NCBI GenBank assembly: GCA_023374025.1
Contig: SIJG01000077.1
Coordinates: forward strand, 316,565-380,564
Direction: 5' to 3'
Length of the DNA stretch: 64,000 nt
Source: Heterodera schachtii
Taxonomy: Eukaryota; Nematoda; Chromadorea; Rhabditida; Heteroderidae
Of the stretch, positions 48,104 to 57,809 are shown in pieces. Both the position numbers and the translations under genes were made by a program. The notes beneath the pieces were generated by a model, which did no database searches, was not told the origin of the DNA, and saw only the letters and a program-made list of their open reading frames with translations. Position 1 is the first letter of the stretch; each line of letters opens with the position of its first letter.

Positions 48104-49533
48104 TCACTTCTGATCAGTTGAGCCGGGAGTTTCGTCGAGAAGCCTAAAAATGAAAATACAAATAAATTTGAATTTTTGAAAAAGCATTGGCTTACCCATC
48201 TCCGATTTTGTCCTCATTAACTTGAATGTCGATTCTGTTCCACTGATCCATAAATTTCCATCCAATCGCTTCCTTTTCCCATTTTGCCCATTTGCTTTCG
48301 TCTCGCGCACTTGGACAACGGACCAATAAATAATATTGATCATCGTCATTAATAATTTTCAATGCCAAATGTTCCCGAGTCAGGTTGGTCTGATCAAATG
48401 GCAGAACGGAATCAGCAAAAGACGAATGAAAAAACCAAATGACAACAATGAAATTGACGGGGGAAGAAGCATTGGCAAAAGTCTAAAACATTGAAAAATT
48501 GTTAAAAAAATAAATGAAAGACAATTTTCAGTGGAGGGGGCACGAAAAATCAAAAGATGAGAATGAAAATCACCGCTTTGAAGGCTTCAATCCTCGGCAC
48601 CAAACTCCCATCATCCATGTCCAACGTGCATTTCAACACCTTTGGCACATCGTTTTGAAGCGGAGTGAAAAGCCATTTGGCCAACGCTTGTCCATCGGAT
48701 GCCGCGGCATTGTCATCGCATGGAAATTCGGCGAAGAGATCGTCGGCATCATCATCATTATCATAGAATTTGCCAATGCGTAACAACGGCAAATCGTTGA
48801 GAATTGACGGGGCGAATTGACGCAAACGGCGGAAAACTGTGGTGGAAAATTGCAAGGCACAAATATTTGTTGCGATCATTGGCCAAATGTTGCGCAAAAG
48901 GAACTTCGCAATGCGATCACATGTCGTACCGATGGCCAAGTTAATTGGACGAGTGGCGAAAATTGGACGAAAATGGTGGAGAAAAGTGATGACATTTCGG
49001 TCGATGTATCTGAAAATGAATGGGAAGTGTTGCCTAAAAACTTTTACATTTGGCCATATCCTACATGATGTTGATCCGTTTGAATCCGATGATTTTCTTT
49101 GGCAACGGTTTTTGCGGAATTGGCATTGCTTTTCGATCCTCAAAATTGACAATTTCCATTTCCTTGGTGCCATTTTCTCCAATTTTGCTTCGAATTCGAA
49201 TAAGTGCCAATGCCCATTTGCGTGTTTTGAAGTGTTCGTCCACGTAATAGTCGAAACGGTGGCTGATCAGCGCAATTCCGAGGCCAAGTTGGGAAGGCGT
49301 AAGCAAATCGAACACCGAAAGCCAACAATCGGCGGAAATGAAACTGAAAAATTAAATTTTATTTTTAATTTATCGTTTTTTACATTTTCTTTTTTGCTGG
49401 TTTTTTGAAGCGGTCCCAATAAATCCAAAGAATGGCACAACATCCGACAAACAATGGCACTCCGAACAGACTAAAAAATGAGAAGGAAAATGGTAAATGT
49501 CGAAAAGAAATGAACAAAAACGTACAGAATCAT
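48104..49533 (-). CDS. F-box-like family member FB6 with N-terminal membrane anchor
   Basis: Six exons (minus) in phase: 49526-49533, 49384-49470, 49065-49343, 48574-49009, 48196-48482 and 48104-48143; 378 residues, no lesions. Residues 2-21 (ILLFGVPLFVGCCAILWIYW) form a membrane span followed by RFKKPAKKK. Next come FISADCWLSVFDLLTPSQLG and the F-box-like helices, YIDRNVITFLHHF, LRNIWPMIATNICAL, DGQALAKWLFTPLQNDVPKV, then SSPVNFIVVIWFF and LLVRCPSARDESKWAKWEKE. The tail is LLDETPGSTDQK. The anchor would place the domain at a membrane with the bulk cytosolic (positive side after the span). Exon 1 is only 8 nt. A TATA box lies about 90 bp upstream. Confidence 0.8.
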
Positions 49534-49620
49534 TTTTGAAGGCAGAAGAGAGAGAAACGAACACAAAAAATGGCGAAAGGAAAATTAATATAATGGAAGG
49601 TGGAGGAAGAGCAGCAACCA

Positions 49621-49628
49621 CTTTTATA
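49621..49628 (-). promoter_or_regulatory. TATA box of FB6
   Basis: Minus-strand AGTATAAAAGTGGTTGCT about 90 bp upstream of the FB6 ATG. Confidence 0.6.
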
Positions 49629-49715
49629 CTAAACTTTTTTCGGTCGGTATTCGATGCGTTGGAGAAAATTTTTAATTCCTAACATAATTGATGCTTTAGT
49701 AGGGGCCATTTTTAG

Positions 49716-49723
49716 TATAAAAG
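49716..49723 (+). promoter_or_regulatory. TATA box of FB7, separated from its gene
   Basis: Plus-strand AGTATAAAAGTGGTTTC, the mirror of the FB6 promoter 95 bp away. A transposon begins 10 bp downstream (49734), pushing the FB7 coding start about 950 bp further away. Confidence 0.6.
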
Positions 49724-49733
49724 TGGTTTCTCC

Positions 49734-50685
49734 GGTAATACTGTCGATGGTACCCCCCCTTTTTTGAAAAAAATTATTTTTGTTTTCAAAAGACATGAAA
49801 GCATGTTTCCTAGGGTTTTCGGGGTCGCTGATCACAAATCCGGCATCTATTTCGACCAATTTCGAACCCCCGACCTGAATTCGAACAAAAGTTCAAAAAT
49901 TCAAATTTTTTGAAATTTGTATTTTTCCTTAAAAACCGGCTAATACTCGGAATCAATCAGAAATTCATTAATACTTCAATAAAAAATTATTTAAACCATT
50001 TTGTATCAAAAATCTAAAATTCGAAAAATTTGAATTTTCGAACTTTTGTTCGAATTCAGGTCGGGGGTTCGAAATTGGACAAAATAGATGCCGGATTCGT
50101 GATCAGCGACCCCGAAAACCCTAGAAAACATGCTTTTATGTTTTTTGAAAACAAAAATAATTTTTTTCAAAAAAGGGGGGGTACCATGGGACCCACGCGT
50201 TTGGGCGCGGCCGTTTGGGCGCTGGCGTTTGGGCGCGGCCGTTTGGGCGCTGGCGTTTGGGCGCCAGCTCGTTTTTCCACTTAAGCTTTTCTCGTTGGGA
50301 TCCAAATCCAACAATCTTGGTATCATTCGAAAGCTCTTAACATGCTCTATTAGCCTAACAAAAAACCAAAAGATTTCCAAGCCTGAAAAAATTTTATGGT
50401 GAAAAAACTTCAAAAATTTCGACTTTTCGCCATTTTCATGTTATAACTTTTTTGGTAATTGTCTAATCGCTAAGCAATAGCTTAGAAAAAGTCTCTAAAC
50501 ATATTAAGCTTTCGAATGATACCAAAAATGTTGGATTTGGATGGCATAGAAAAAAGTTATAGAAAGTTATACTTGAAAAACATGCTGGCGCCCAAACGCC
50601 AGCGCCCAAACGGCCGCGCCCAAACGCGCGCGCCCAAACGCCAGCGACCAAACGCAGTGGACCCGGTACCATCGACAGTATTACC
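49734..50685. mobile_element. Fold-back element, GGTAATACTG family, in FB7 promoter
   Basis: Inverted ends GGTAATACTGTCGATGGTAC, target duplication GTTTCTCC at 49726-49733 and 50686-50693. The interior is palindromic with GTTTTCGGGGTCGCTGATCA. It hosts a nested element at 50188-50664. Confidence 0.93.
50188..50664. mobile_element. Nested fold-back element with GTTTGGGCGC terminal arrays
   Basis: 477 bp, with five 14-bp units (GTTTGGGCGCGGCC and GTTTGGGCGCTGGC) at the left end and the inverted array at the right. Target duplication GGTACCAT at 50180-50187 and 50665-50672. The core (GGATCCAAATCCAACAATC, TTCGAAAGCTCTTAACATGC) matches the 44038 element, which has the same total length but a different array. 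Confidence 0.92.
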
Positions 50686-50769
50686 GTTTCTCCTTCTTCG
50701 CCACTTTCTTTATTATTTTCCATTTGCCATTTCGTCGACTGTTTCTCTCTTCTGGCAATGTCTTTAACA

Positions 50770-52271
50770 GTGGTTCTGTACGTTTTTCGTATTTCTTCTC
50801 GATATTTACCATTTTCATTCTCATTTTTTTAGTCGATTCGGAGTGTCAATGATTGTTGGCAGTTGCGCCATTCTTTGGATTTATTGGGACCGCCCCAAAA
50901 AACCAAAAAAGAAAATGTAAAAATAAAAATAAAACTTACAAAAATTTGATTAATTTAATTTTTCAGTTTTATTTCCGCCGACTGTTGGCTTTCGGTGTTC
51001 GATTTGATTACGCCTTCACAACTTGGCCTTGGCATTGCAATGATCAGCCATGACATTTACGTTGACGAACACTTCAGTTGAGCCGGGAGTTTCGTCGAGA
51101 AGCCTAAAAATTGAAATCCAATAATTTATGAATTTTTGAATAAGCAAAGCATTCACTTACCCATCTCCGATTTTGTCCTCATCATTAATTCGACTCTCAA
51201 TTCTGTTCAATTGATCAATATCCCAGTAAATCGCTTCTTCCCATTTTGTCCATTTGCTCGCGTCTCGCACAATTGGACAACGGATCAACAGAAAACATTT
51301 GTGATAGTCCGTTCTTTTCAATGTCAATTGTTCCCGAGTCAATTCGTTGGTCAGCACAAAGGGCACAACAGAGTCAGCAGAAAACGAATGAATAAACCAA
51401 ATCGTGGTGAAATTTTCGCCACTCGTCCAATTAACTTGGCCATCGGTACGACATGTGATCGCATTGCGAAGTTCCTTTTGCGCAACATTTGGCCAATGAT
51501 CGCAACAAATATTTGTGCCTTGCAATTTTCCACCACAGTTTTCCGCCGTTTGCGTCAATTCGCCCCGTCAATTCTCAACGATTTGCCGTTGTTACGCATT
51601 GGCAAATTCTATGATAATGATGATGATGCCGACGATCTCTTCGCCGAATTTCCATGCGATGACAATGCCGCGGCATCCGATGGACAAGCGTTGGCCAAAT
51701 GGCTTTTCACTCCGCTTCAAAACGATGTGCCAAAGGTGTTGAAATGCACGTTGGACATGGATGATGGGAGTTTGGTGCCGAGGATTGAAGCCTTCAAAGC
51801 GGTGATTTTCATTCTCATCTTTTGATTTTTCGTGCCCCCTCCACTGAAAATTGTCTTTCATTTATTTTTTTAACAATTTTTCAATGTTTTAGACTTTTGC
51901 CAATGCTTCTTCCCCCGTCAATTTCATTGTTGTCATTTGGTTTTTTCATTCGTCTTTTGCTGATTCCGTTCTGCCATTTGATCAGACCAACCTGACTCGG
52001 GAACATTTGGCATTGAAAATTATTAATGACGATGATCAATATTATTTATTGGTCCGTTGTCCAAGTGCGCGAGACGAAAGCAAATGGGCAAAATGGGAAA
52101 AGGAAGCGATTGGATGGAAATTTATGGATCAGTGGAACAGAATCGACATTCAAGTTAATGAGGACAAAATCGGAGATGGGTAAGCCAATGCTTTTTCAAA
52201 AATTCAAATTTATTTGTATTTTCATTTTTAGGCTTCTCGACGAAACTCCCGGCTCAACTGATCAGAAGTGA
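50770..52271 (+). pseudogene. F-box-like family member FB7, internally inverted and chimeric
   Basis: The first exon reads GTGGTTCT where FB5/FB6 have ATGATTCT, so the start codon is lost. The anchor exon (FGVSMIVGSCAILWIYWDRP) and FISADCWLSVFDLITPSQLG follow, but after YVDEHFS (about 51077) the sequence switches to an inverted piece of about 330 bp encoding the 3' exons of another copy on minus (LTNELTREQLTLKRTD, LLIRCPIVRDASKWTKWEEA). At about 51411 it returns to plus with a 5'-truncated exon 4 (PINLAIGTTCDRIAKF) and exons 5-6, identical to FB6 to the stop at 52271. Both breakpoints lie in exons. Confidence 0.85.
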
Positions 52272-53064
52272 ATGAATGAATTGCTGGGAAGTGATCGATC
52301 AATTTGAATTATGGAATTGGAAATTGTCGTGCTCATAAAAAATGTTCTTTTTTGTTTGTTTGAAATGATCAGAATTTCTAAGTTTTGATCCATAATTTTG
52401 TTGCTCGCACGCAGCAAAAGGAATGAAGTTTTTGCCTAATTTATATTTTGTGTTAAAACCAGTACTAAAATTGGACGTTTCGCCTAAATAACCAAATAAC
52501 CAAAAATGGACGTTTTGCCTAATAACCCAAAATTCGACATTTCGCCTAATAAGCTATTCACCTAAAATTTGATAGGAAAAGATGAGAGAATTTATTCAAA
52601 ATTTTCCGCAATTTTTTTTTGTTTGGTTATTTGTCCTTCCATTTGCTGCTGTTGGACAAATGCTGCTGATGAATGATGATGATATGTACTGATGAAGAAT
52701 TTTTTGTGATTTTTATGTCATTAGAGATCATCATCATCATTTTTTGTAAATAAATCAAAGCACATTCATTTTCATTGAGTTTCCGTCCGTCCGTCCGTCC
52801 GGAGCAGGTCGACTGGGCCCGGGCTAATTTTTGGAGAAATTTTTGTCCAAATTGAACAAATTTGATATCATTTAATCGCCCTATGGCTACTCTATTAGCC
52901 TGCAAAATTTAAAAAAATTTCGTTTAGTTTGAAAAATGTTATGCAAATAAAACTTTAAAAAACCAAATTGCTTTTCCGGTTTCCGAAAAACCCGTTATAA
53001 TGCCTTACATGACATAAAATTTTAGGCATTTAAAACGGTTGTATTTATCCTATAATTTTTAAAA
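52272..53064. other. Interval between FB7 and the right TM-protein gene
   Basis: The first about 65 bp still match the left arm. Then come CATTTCGCC/GGACGTTTCGCCTAAT repeats (related to 47735-47880), a GTCCGTCCGTCC run near 52790 and a fold-back core fragment (TTGATATCATTTAATCGCCC). No gene seen. Confidence 0.5.
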
Positions 53065-53473
53065 ATGAATTTGTCAGCGATTGGAATGATTGTCCAGCAA
53101 ATTTGGCATTCTTTGACGAACCGACAAAATGAAAAAAGTAAAAAATTCAAAATTTATAAAATAAAAAATATACTGTATTTTCCAAATTTTATCCCATCAG
53201 ATATTCTGACCAAAATTGTTGTGGTGCTTTTGCTTCTATTCAACAGTCTGTTCATCCTTTACATTGGGGTCAGTTTTAGGAAATTAAATTTAATTGAAAT
53301 GAATAAATTTAAAAAGCAAAATTTAAAATAAATTAAATTATAAAAATAATATAAATTTTAAGTGGAAAGTCTCGCCAAAACAATCTCAACAGCAGTCAAA
53401 AATTCATGCTGATAAGGAGAACAATGTGACAGCAAAATTGGAGAAATTATTTGGTAAAAGTCTTAAAAAATAA
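53065..53473 (+). CDS. 83-residue single-span membrane protein, right copy
   Basis: Exons 53065-53137, 53201-53268 and 53363-53473, in phase, 83 residues. Starts MNLSAIGMIVQQIWHSLTNR; the same hydrophobic segment ILTKIVVVLLLLFNSLFILY; tail WKVSPKQSQQQSKIHADKEN ending KLFGKSLKK. Exons 1 and 2 are almost unchanged from the left copy, while the C-terminus differs in sequence but not in length. Downstream of FB7 on the same strand. Confidence 0.65.
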
Positions 53474-53540
53474 ATAAATTTGAATAATTAATTTTTTATT
53501 TTTTTGCTTCAACAATCGTTCCGAAAATGGTGGTCAAAAC

Positions 53541-54297
53541 CAGGGTAGCCAGATCTGAGGATTTATCCTCATTTTGTGGCTTTTTGATAGGTCAATGAGG
53601 ATTTTTGTGGCTTTTTGAGAAATTTTGAGGATTTTTGAGGCTTTTGGGGAAAATCCTCAGAATCTTTTTAAATTTTGATAAATTGGCATAATGTTTTACA
53701 ATTATTTAATAATTTGGGTTTTTAATAGAGCATCAAAACGAAAATCTCATCCAATTTTCCAAAAAATTTGCTAATTTTTTTAAAAATCAGAAAATAACAA
53801 ATTTTTTCCAAAAAAAAATCACAAAATTAATAATTTTTTTAATGAAAATCTGCTAAAATATGGCCAAAATTCTCAATTTTTCCCCTGGCGGCGCCTATCG
53901 GCACCGCCAGCCCCTAAAAGTCCTTTATTTTCTTAAAAATTTGCTCAAAATCACAAAATTTTGCCATTTTTGTGGACAAATCTGTTAACAAATAACATTA
54001 AAAATCACTAATTTTTCCCGGCGGCGCCTATCGGCACCGCCGGCCCCTCTTGTTCCCCAAAGTTTTTTGGAAAAAGCGCCGCAAAAAATCAACTTCGATT
54101 TTTCGTGCTCAGAATTTCACAAATGCTTATTTCAAACAAAAAATTGCTCAAATTGATCATGGACAGTCAAAAATACAACATTTGATCATTTTAAACGTGT
54201 TTTGAATAAATTTTGTAAAAATGAGGCTTTTTGACCCAAAATGAGGTTTTTTTGCATGCCAAATGAGGCTTTTGAAAATTTTCATCTGGCTACCCTG
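53541..54297. mobile_element. hAT-like MITE with CAGGGTAGCCAGAT ends
   Basis: 757 bp, ends CAGGGTAGCCAGAT inverted, exact target duplication GTCAAAA plus C at 53533-53540 and 54298-54305. The left arm of the inverted duplication shows the unoccupied site. Subterminal GAGGATTTTTGTGGCTTTTT repeats. Two GATA-hairpins inside. Confidence 0.95.
53885..54043 (-). repeat. GATA-hairpin dimer (53885-53910, 54018-54043)
   Basis: Two copies 133 bp apart. In the first the second stem pair is T-A (arms CTGGCGGCGCC and GGCACCGCCAG) instead of C-G, a compensated change. Confidence 0.85.
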
Positions 54298-54941
54298 GTC
54301 AAAACACTGACCAACAGCAACAGAACAACACATTGACAACAAAAGCTGGACGTGAGAAACTGGTACAGTTCACTGTTTGTTTCTGCAATGTGTATAAAAG
54401 GTGTAAATTTTCAGCATTTTTTACATTTTTTGTACAATTTATTCTGTTAACTGATGACCTTGCTCTTTGCCCACTTTTATTTTGAATGTGCGAGAAGTGA
54501 TTTTTACTGAAACCGAGACCCAAAAAAACCATAAAAATTTCTCAAGTCGTGAAATATCAGGATTTTTGAACTTTGCTGAGACGGAGCTGGTCAGACGCAG
54601 TTTAACCCTACAGCGATAAGCACCGCGGGAGAAAAAAATTGGGATTTTGACAATTTCTTCAGATTTTCACCGAAAATGGACTATGCTCGGACGGGATTTT
54701 TCCGGATCGCGACCCAGGCTTTTTGGCTCTAATGCAGTTGATGGGTAAAGTGAACTGGGAAATTGGGGATGGCACTGATTTGATTGGATTCGAATCCCGG
54801 CCTTGAACACTTATTTCGATTTTTCTTCATACACATACATTATTATCACTGCTGAATTATGACCGATCATTTCTCAATTAATTAATTCATTTCTTCTTCT
54901 GTTGATCACTGTTGTTTTTGTTGTGTTCTTTTGTCCGTCAC

Positions 54942-56229
54942 TCATTTGTCAGAAGACGCCTCTTTTTCGACGTTTTGTCCTGCTTTTTCTTCTTCCGCTG
55001 GTGGAGTCGGAGAGACAATGGCCTAAATTAAGCGCAATTTGAATTGTTTAGACAAAAGCAAAAACTACTTTTGTGTTGCTCACCCAATGCAATTATTGAC
55101 AAAAACCATAAATTGGACATTGTTCAAATAGTCCCAATTTTCGTGTTCCCATTGAATCGCTGCCGTCGTCTCCCCAATTTGGCATCGGTTCATTATCCAT
55201 CAGTCGTCCCATTCATTTTCGCTTTCTTTGGTCAGTGTCAGCTTTTCGTTTGTTCGTCCGTTCACCAATGCAAATGGCACTACTGGCGTTGGCGGCATAT
55301 GATCAAACAACAATTGAATTTTGTAGTCCGCTGAAGTGGTAGCACGGAGAAATTCCTGTAATTTGGAAACAAATCGAAAACAGATTATTAAATTGTCATT
55401 TAAATTTTACCTCCTTGAAATTGTTGACCCATTCAATTGTTCCTGACGTTTGATCACGACAACGCAATTGCTTCGGTTGGCCATCTTTTCTCGGAGTGTG
55501 CAACCATTTTGACAACGCTTGGCCAGCAGTTGCATTTGGCCCATCAAACTCACAAATGACACAAATCACCGGAATTGATTGAATTCAACTGATTGAGATC
55601 AGAGAGAATTGTCGGCGAAGTGCGACTGCGCAAATTGTCCAATTGTTCATCGCCGATAAAGCCCAAGCGGCGAATGTTTGTCGAAAAAATTGGCCATATT
55701 TCACGGACGAAAACATCCCAATTTGGCTGGTTGTCATGTGTCCACATATACAAAAGCAAATTGGTGCCTTTATCGAAAATTTGCTGATTGGAACAGAGAA
55801 AAGCGATCACGGAATGGTCGATGTAACTGAAAATGGAATGCTTTTACTCCATATAAAACTTTTGCATTTTTAATTACTCAATCTGAAGGAATTTAAAGCG
55901 AATTTTGTTGTGTAGCGAATGGTCGGCAATGGAAATGGCACAGAATTGGCATAATTGGTCAACACAGCAGATGGTTTCGACATTCTTTTGTCCTTGCAAA
56001 TTGTGATTGGTCTCCAAATTGTCAATTCGCTTTTGCCATCGAAATGTTTGTCCACTAAAATGTTGAAACGTGGCGAAATCAGTGCCAATTTGAGGCCGAG
56101 TTGAGGACGACAAAAAAATGGGAACATGTCCAACCAAATATCCGCACAAATCCAACTGAAATTTCGAAAAAAAATAACTTTGGATATCTAAATGAATTTA
56201 TTTTTTAAAATTCCTTACCGTCGGTTCAT
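54942..56229 (-). pseudogene. F-box-like family member FB8, frameshift and stop
   Basis: Exons (minus): 56219-56229, 55878-56155, 55411-55826, 55084-55355 and 54942-55022. It starts MNRRCWICADIWLDMFPFFC and has QLGLKLALISPRFNILVDKH. Exon 3 is open to NQLNSINSGD, then out of frame; the continuing frame reads EFDGPNATAGQALSKWLHTP and TIEWVNNFKE. Exon 4 (RATTSADYKIQL, VVPFALVNGRTNEKLTL) has an in-frame TGA at 55200-55202 where a Trp-type codon is expected (DD-stop-WIMNRC). All splice signals survive. Closest to FB9, to which it is head-to-head. Confidence 0.85.
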
Positions 56230-56676
56230 TTTGAGGCAATTAGCACAATTTGTCGTGTTTCCGAATGATTTCACAAAGGGCAAACTAATTGTAGAGGAAA
56301 TGTTTTTTTTATAATGAGAGGAAAATCGAAATAACAAACATTTTTATAGTTACGAAAAAGTGGAATTGATGAAAGTTTGTATCTTTGCATTTGTCATGAT
56401 TAGGGCTCCAATTTTTTGGTGCTAAAAACTAGGGTTGCAACCCCGACCCCGCCACGACCCGAACTCCGATATTTTTGGCCATTTTTTAGGGTTAACCCCG
56501 ACCCGAATCCCGACGACCCCGAACCCCGACCCTTAACCCCGACTCGGGGTTAAATATACACCCCTAAGTATGGCATTTTCGTTTGAGAAAAGACAAAAAA
56601 TTTATATAAATTTTGTATTTTTTTAACCATTTTACCAAATTTTTATTAAATAAAGTAATTTGAATTTTGTTAAGAT

Positions 56677-56745
56677 TGTTGTGTAGTGGTTAGTGCTTTA
56701 CACTGACACTACCTTTGTCATGAGTTCAAACCCGGTTGACTGTGC
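56677..56745 (+). repeat. tRNA-like SINE fragment
   Basis: TGTGTAGTGGTTAGTGC (A-box-like) and GAGTTCAAACCC (B-box-like) are about 35 bp apart, as in tRNA genes. The arms do not form a full cloverleaf. Confidence 0.45.
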
Positions 56746-57008
56746 ACTTTTTAATTTATTTTTATCTGATTAATAGAATTTTTAAAACCAAAAATATCCA
56801 TGAAAATAAATCATCCTTGGCATAATTTATTGATGTATTGAACCCAATTTTTTTTTTCGTTGAAATTCAAAATTCAATTTTTTGACTAAATCATGAAAAT
56901 TTAATATTTTTCAAAATAATTTTGACAAAAAACCAAGAAAACAACAAAAATTCATAAAGTTTTTGGTGAAAATCTGTTACAAAATAGACCTTAAATTTCA
57001 AAATTCGC

Positions 57009-57172
57009 CCGGCGCTGCCTATCGGCATCGCTGGCGGCACAAAAACCTATTTTCTTAAAAAAATTTTTGCTCAAAATCGAAAAAATTTATCATTTTTTTG
57101 GACAAAATCTGTAATCAGGGCCCATCCAAATTTTCAAAAAATTTTTCTGGCGGCGCCTATTGGCACCGCCGG
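57009..57172 (-). repeat. GATA-hairpin dimer (57009-57034, 57147-57172)
   Basis: Two copies 138 bp apart. The first is degraded (arms CCGGCGCTGCC and GGCATCGCTGG), the second nearly intact. Confidence 0.75.
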
Positions 57173-57173
57173 A

Positions 57174-57392
57174 CGGTGGGGGTCAACTCCGTCCCGCCAA
57201 CTCCGTCCCAGACAAGTTTAATAAGCCATAACTTTTTTCTCAGTTGACCAAACATAAAATTCTTTATATTATTCGAAAGCTCTGGATGTTTAGAAGATAT
57301 TTCTAAGCTACTACTAAGCGATTAAGCTTCTCACAAAAAATGTCGCTGGAAAACCGCAAAAAAAGGCAAAAATTTAAAATGGGTCGAAATAA
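57174..57392. mobile_element. Truncated fold-back element with CAACTCCGTCCCGC array
   Basis: Starts CGGTGGGGGTCAACTC with two 14-bp units (CAACTCCGTCCCGC, CAACTCCGTCCCAG), then the shared core (GTTGACCAAACATAAAATTC, TTCGAAAGCTCTGGATG). The right half is missing; another element begins at 57393. Confidence 0.65.
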
Positions 57393-57809
57393 GGTAATAG
57401 TCAGGCTGGTCCTCAACCCCTCCATTTTTGGAAAAATTTATTTTGTTTTCAAAAACCATAAAAACATTTTTCCTGGGGTTTCGGGATCGCTGATCAGTGA
57501 TCACTATTTTCGAATTTCATATTTTTGGTCTGTTAATAGCTAATTTAAATGATCTTTTTTGAACTAATGATGACTTTCAATTCGTTTTCATGTGTTTAAA
57601 CAAAGTTTGAACCAAAAATCTGAAATTCGAAAAATTGAATTTTCGACATTTTTGTTCGAATTTGGGTCTGGGGTTCGAAATTAGTCGAAATAGGTATCAA
57701 ATTCGTTAATCAGCGGCACTGAAAACCCTGGGAACATATTCTTATGACTTAAGAAATCAAGAATTTCTTTTTTTGAAAAATGGTGGGTATGACCAGCCTT
57801 ACTATTACC
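57393..57809. mobile_element. Fold-back element, GGTAATAGTC variant
   Basis: Ends GGTAATAGTCAGGCTGGTC and the inverted GGTAATAGTAAGGCTGGTC; interior GGGGTTTCGGGATCGCTGAT and its inverted partner. Related to 40200 and 49734. The target duplication is not clean. Confidence 0.75.

Larger units (their letters stand above)
46886..54325. repeat. Large inverted duplication of an F-box-like/TM-protein gene pair
   Basis: The left arm (46886 to about 49720) and right arm (about 49711-54325) carry the same two genes in mirror order: FB6 and the 83-residue protein gene on minus, FB7 and its partner on plus. The stretch 48037-48960 versus 51410-52335 is almost identical, including introns, while the rest has diverged. 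That implies recent gene conversion or a second copying event in that stretch. The centre holds two back-to-back TATA boxes and a nested fold-back transposon. Confidence 0.88.
56230..57173. other. Gene-free interval with repeats
   Basis: An ACCCCGAC-rich stretch (56440-56570) beginning GGGTTGCAACCCCGA and ending GGTTAAATATACACCCCTAAG recurs inverted near 61600. A tRNA-like SINE and a hairpin dimer follow. No gene. Confidence 0.5.

Noticed and set aside
48514..51861. Identical 89-codon ORFs on opposite strands at 48514 and 51592
   Set aside because: Antisense shadows of FB6/FB7 exon 4; identical because the arms are.
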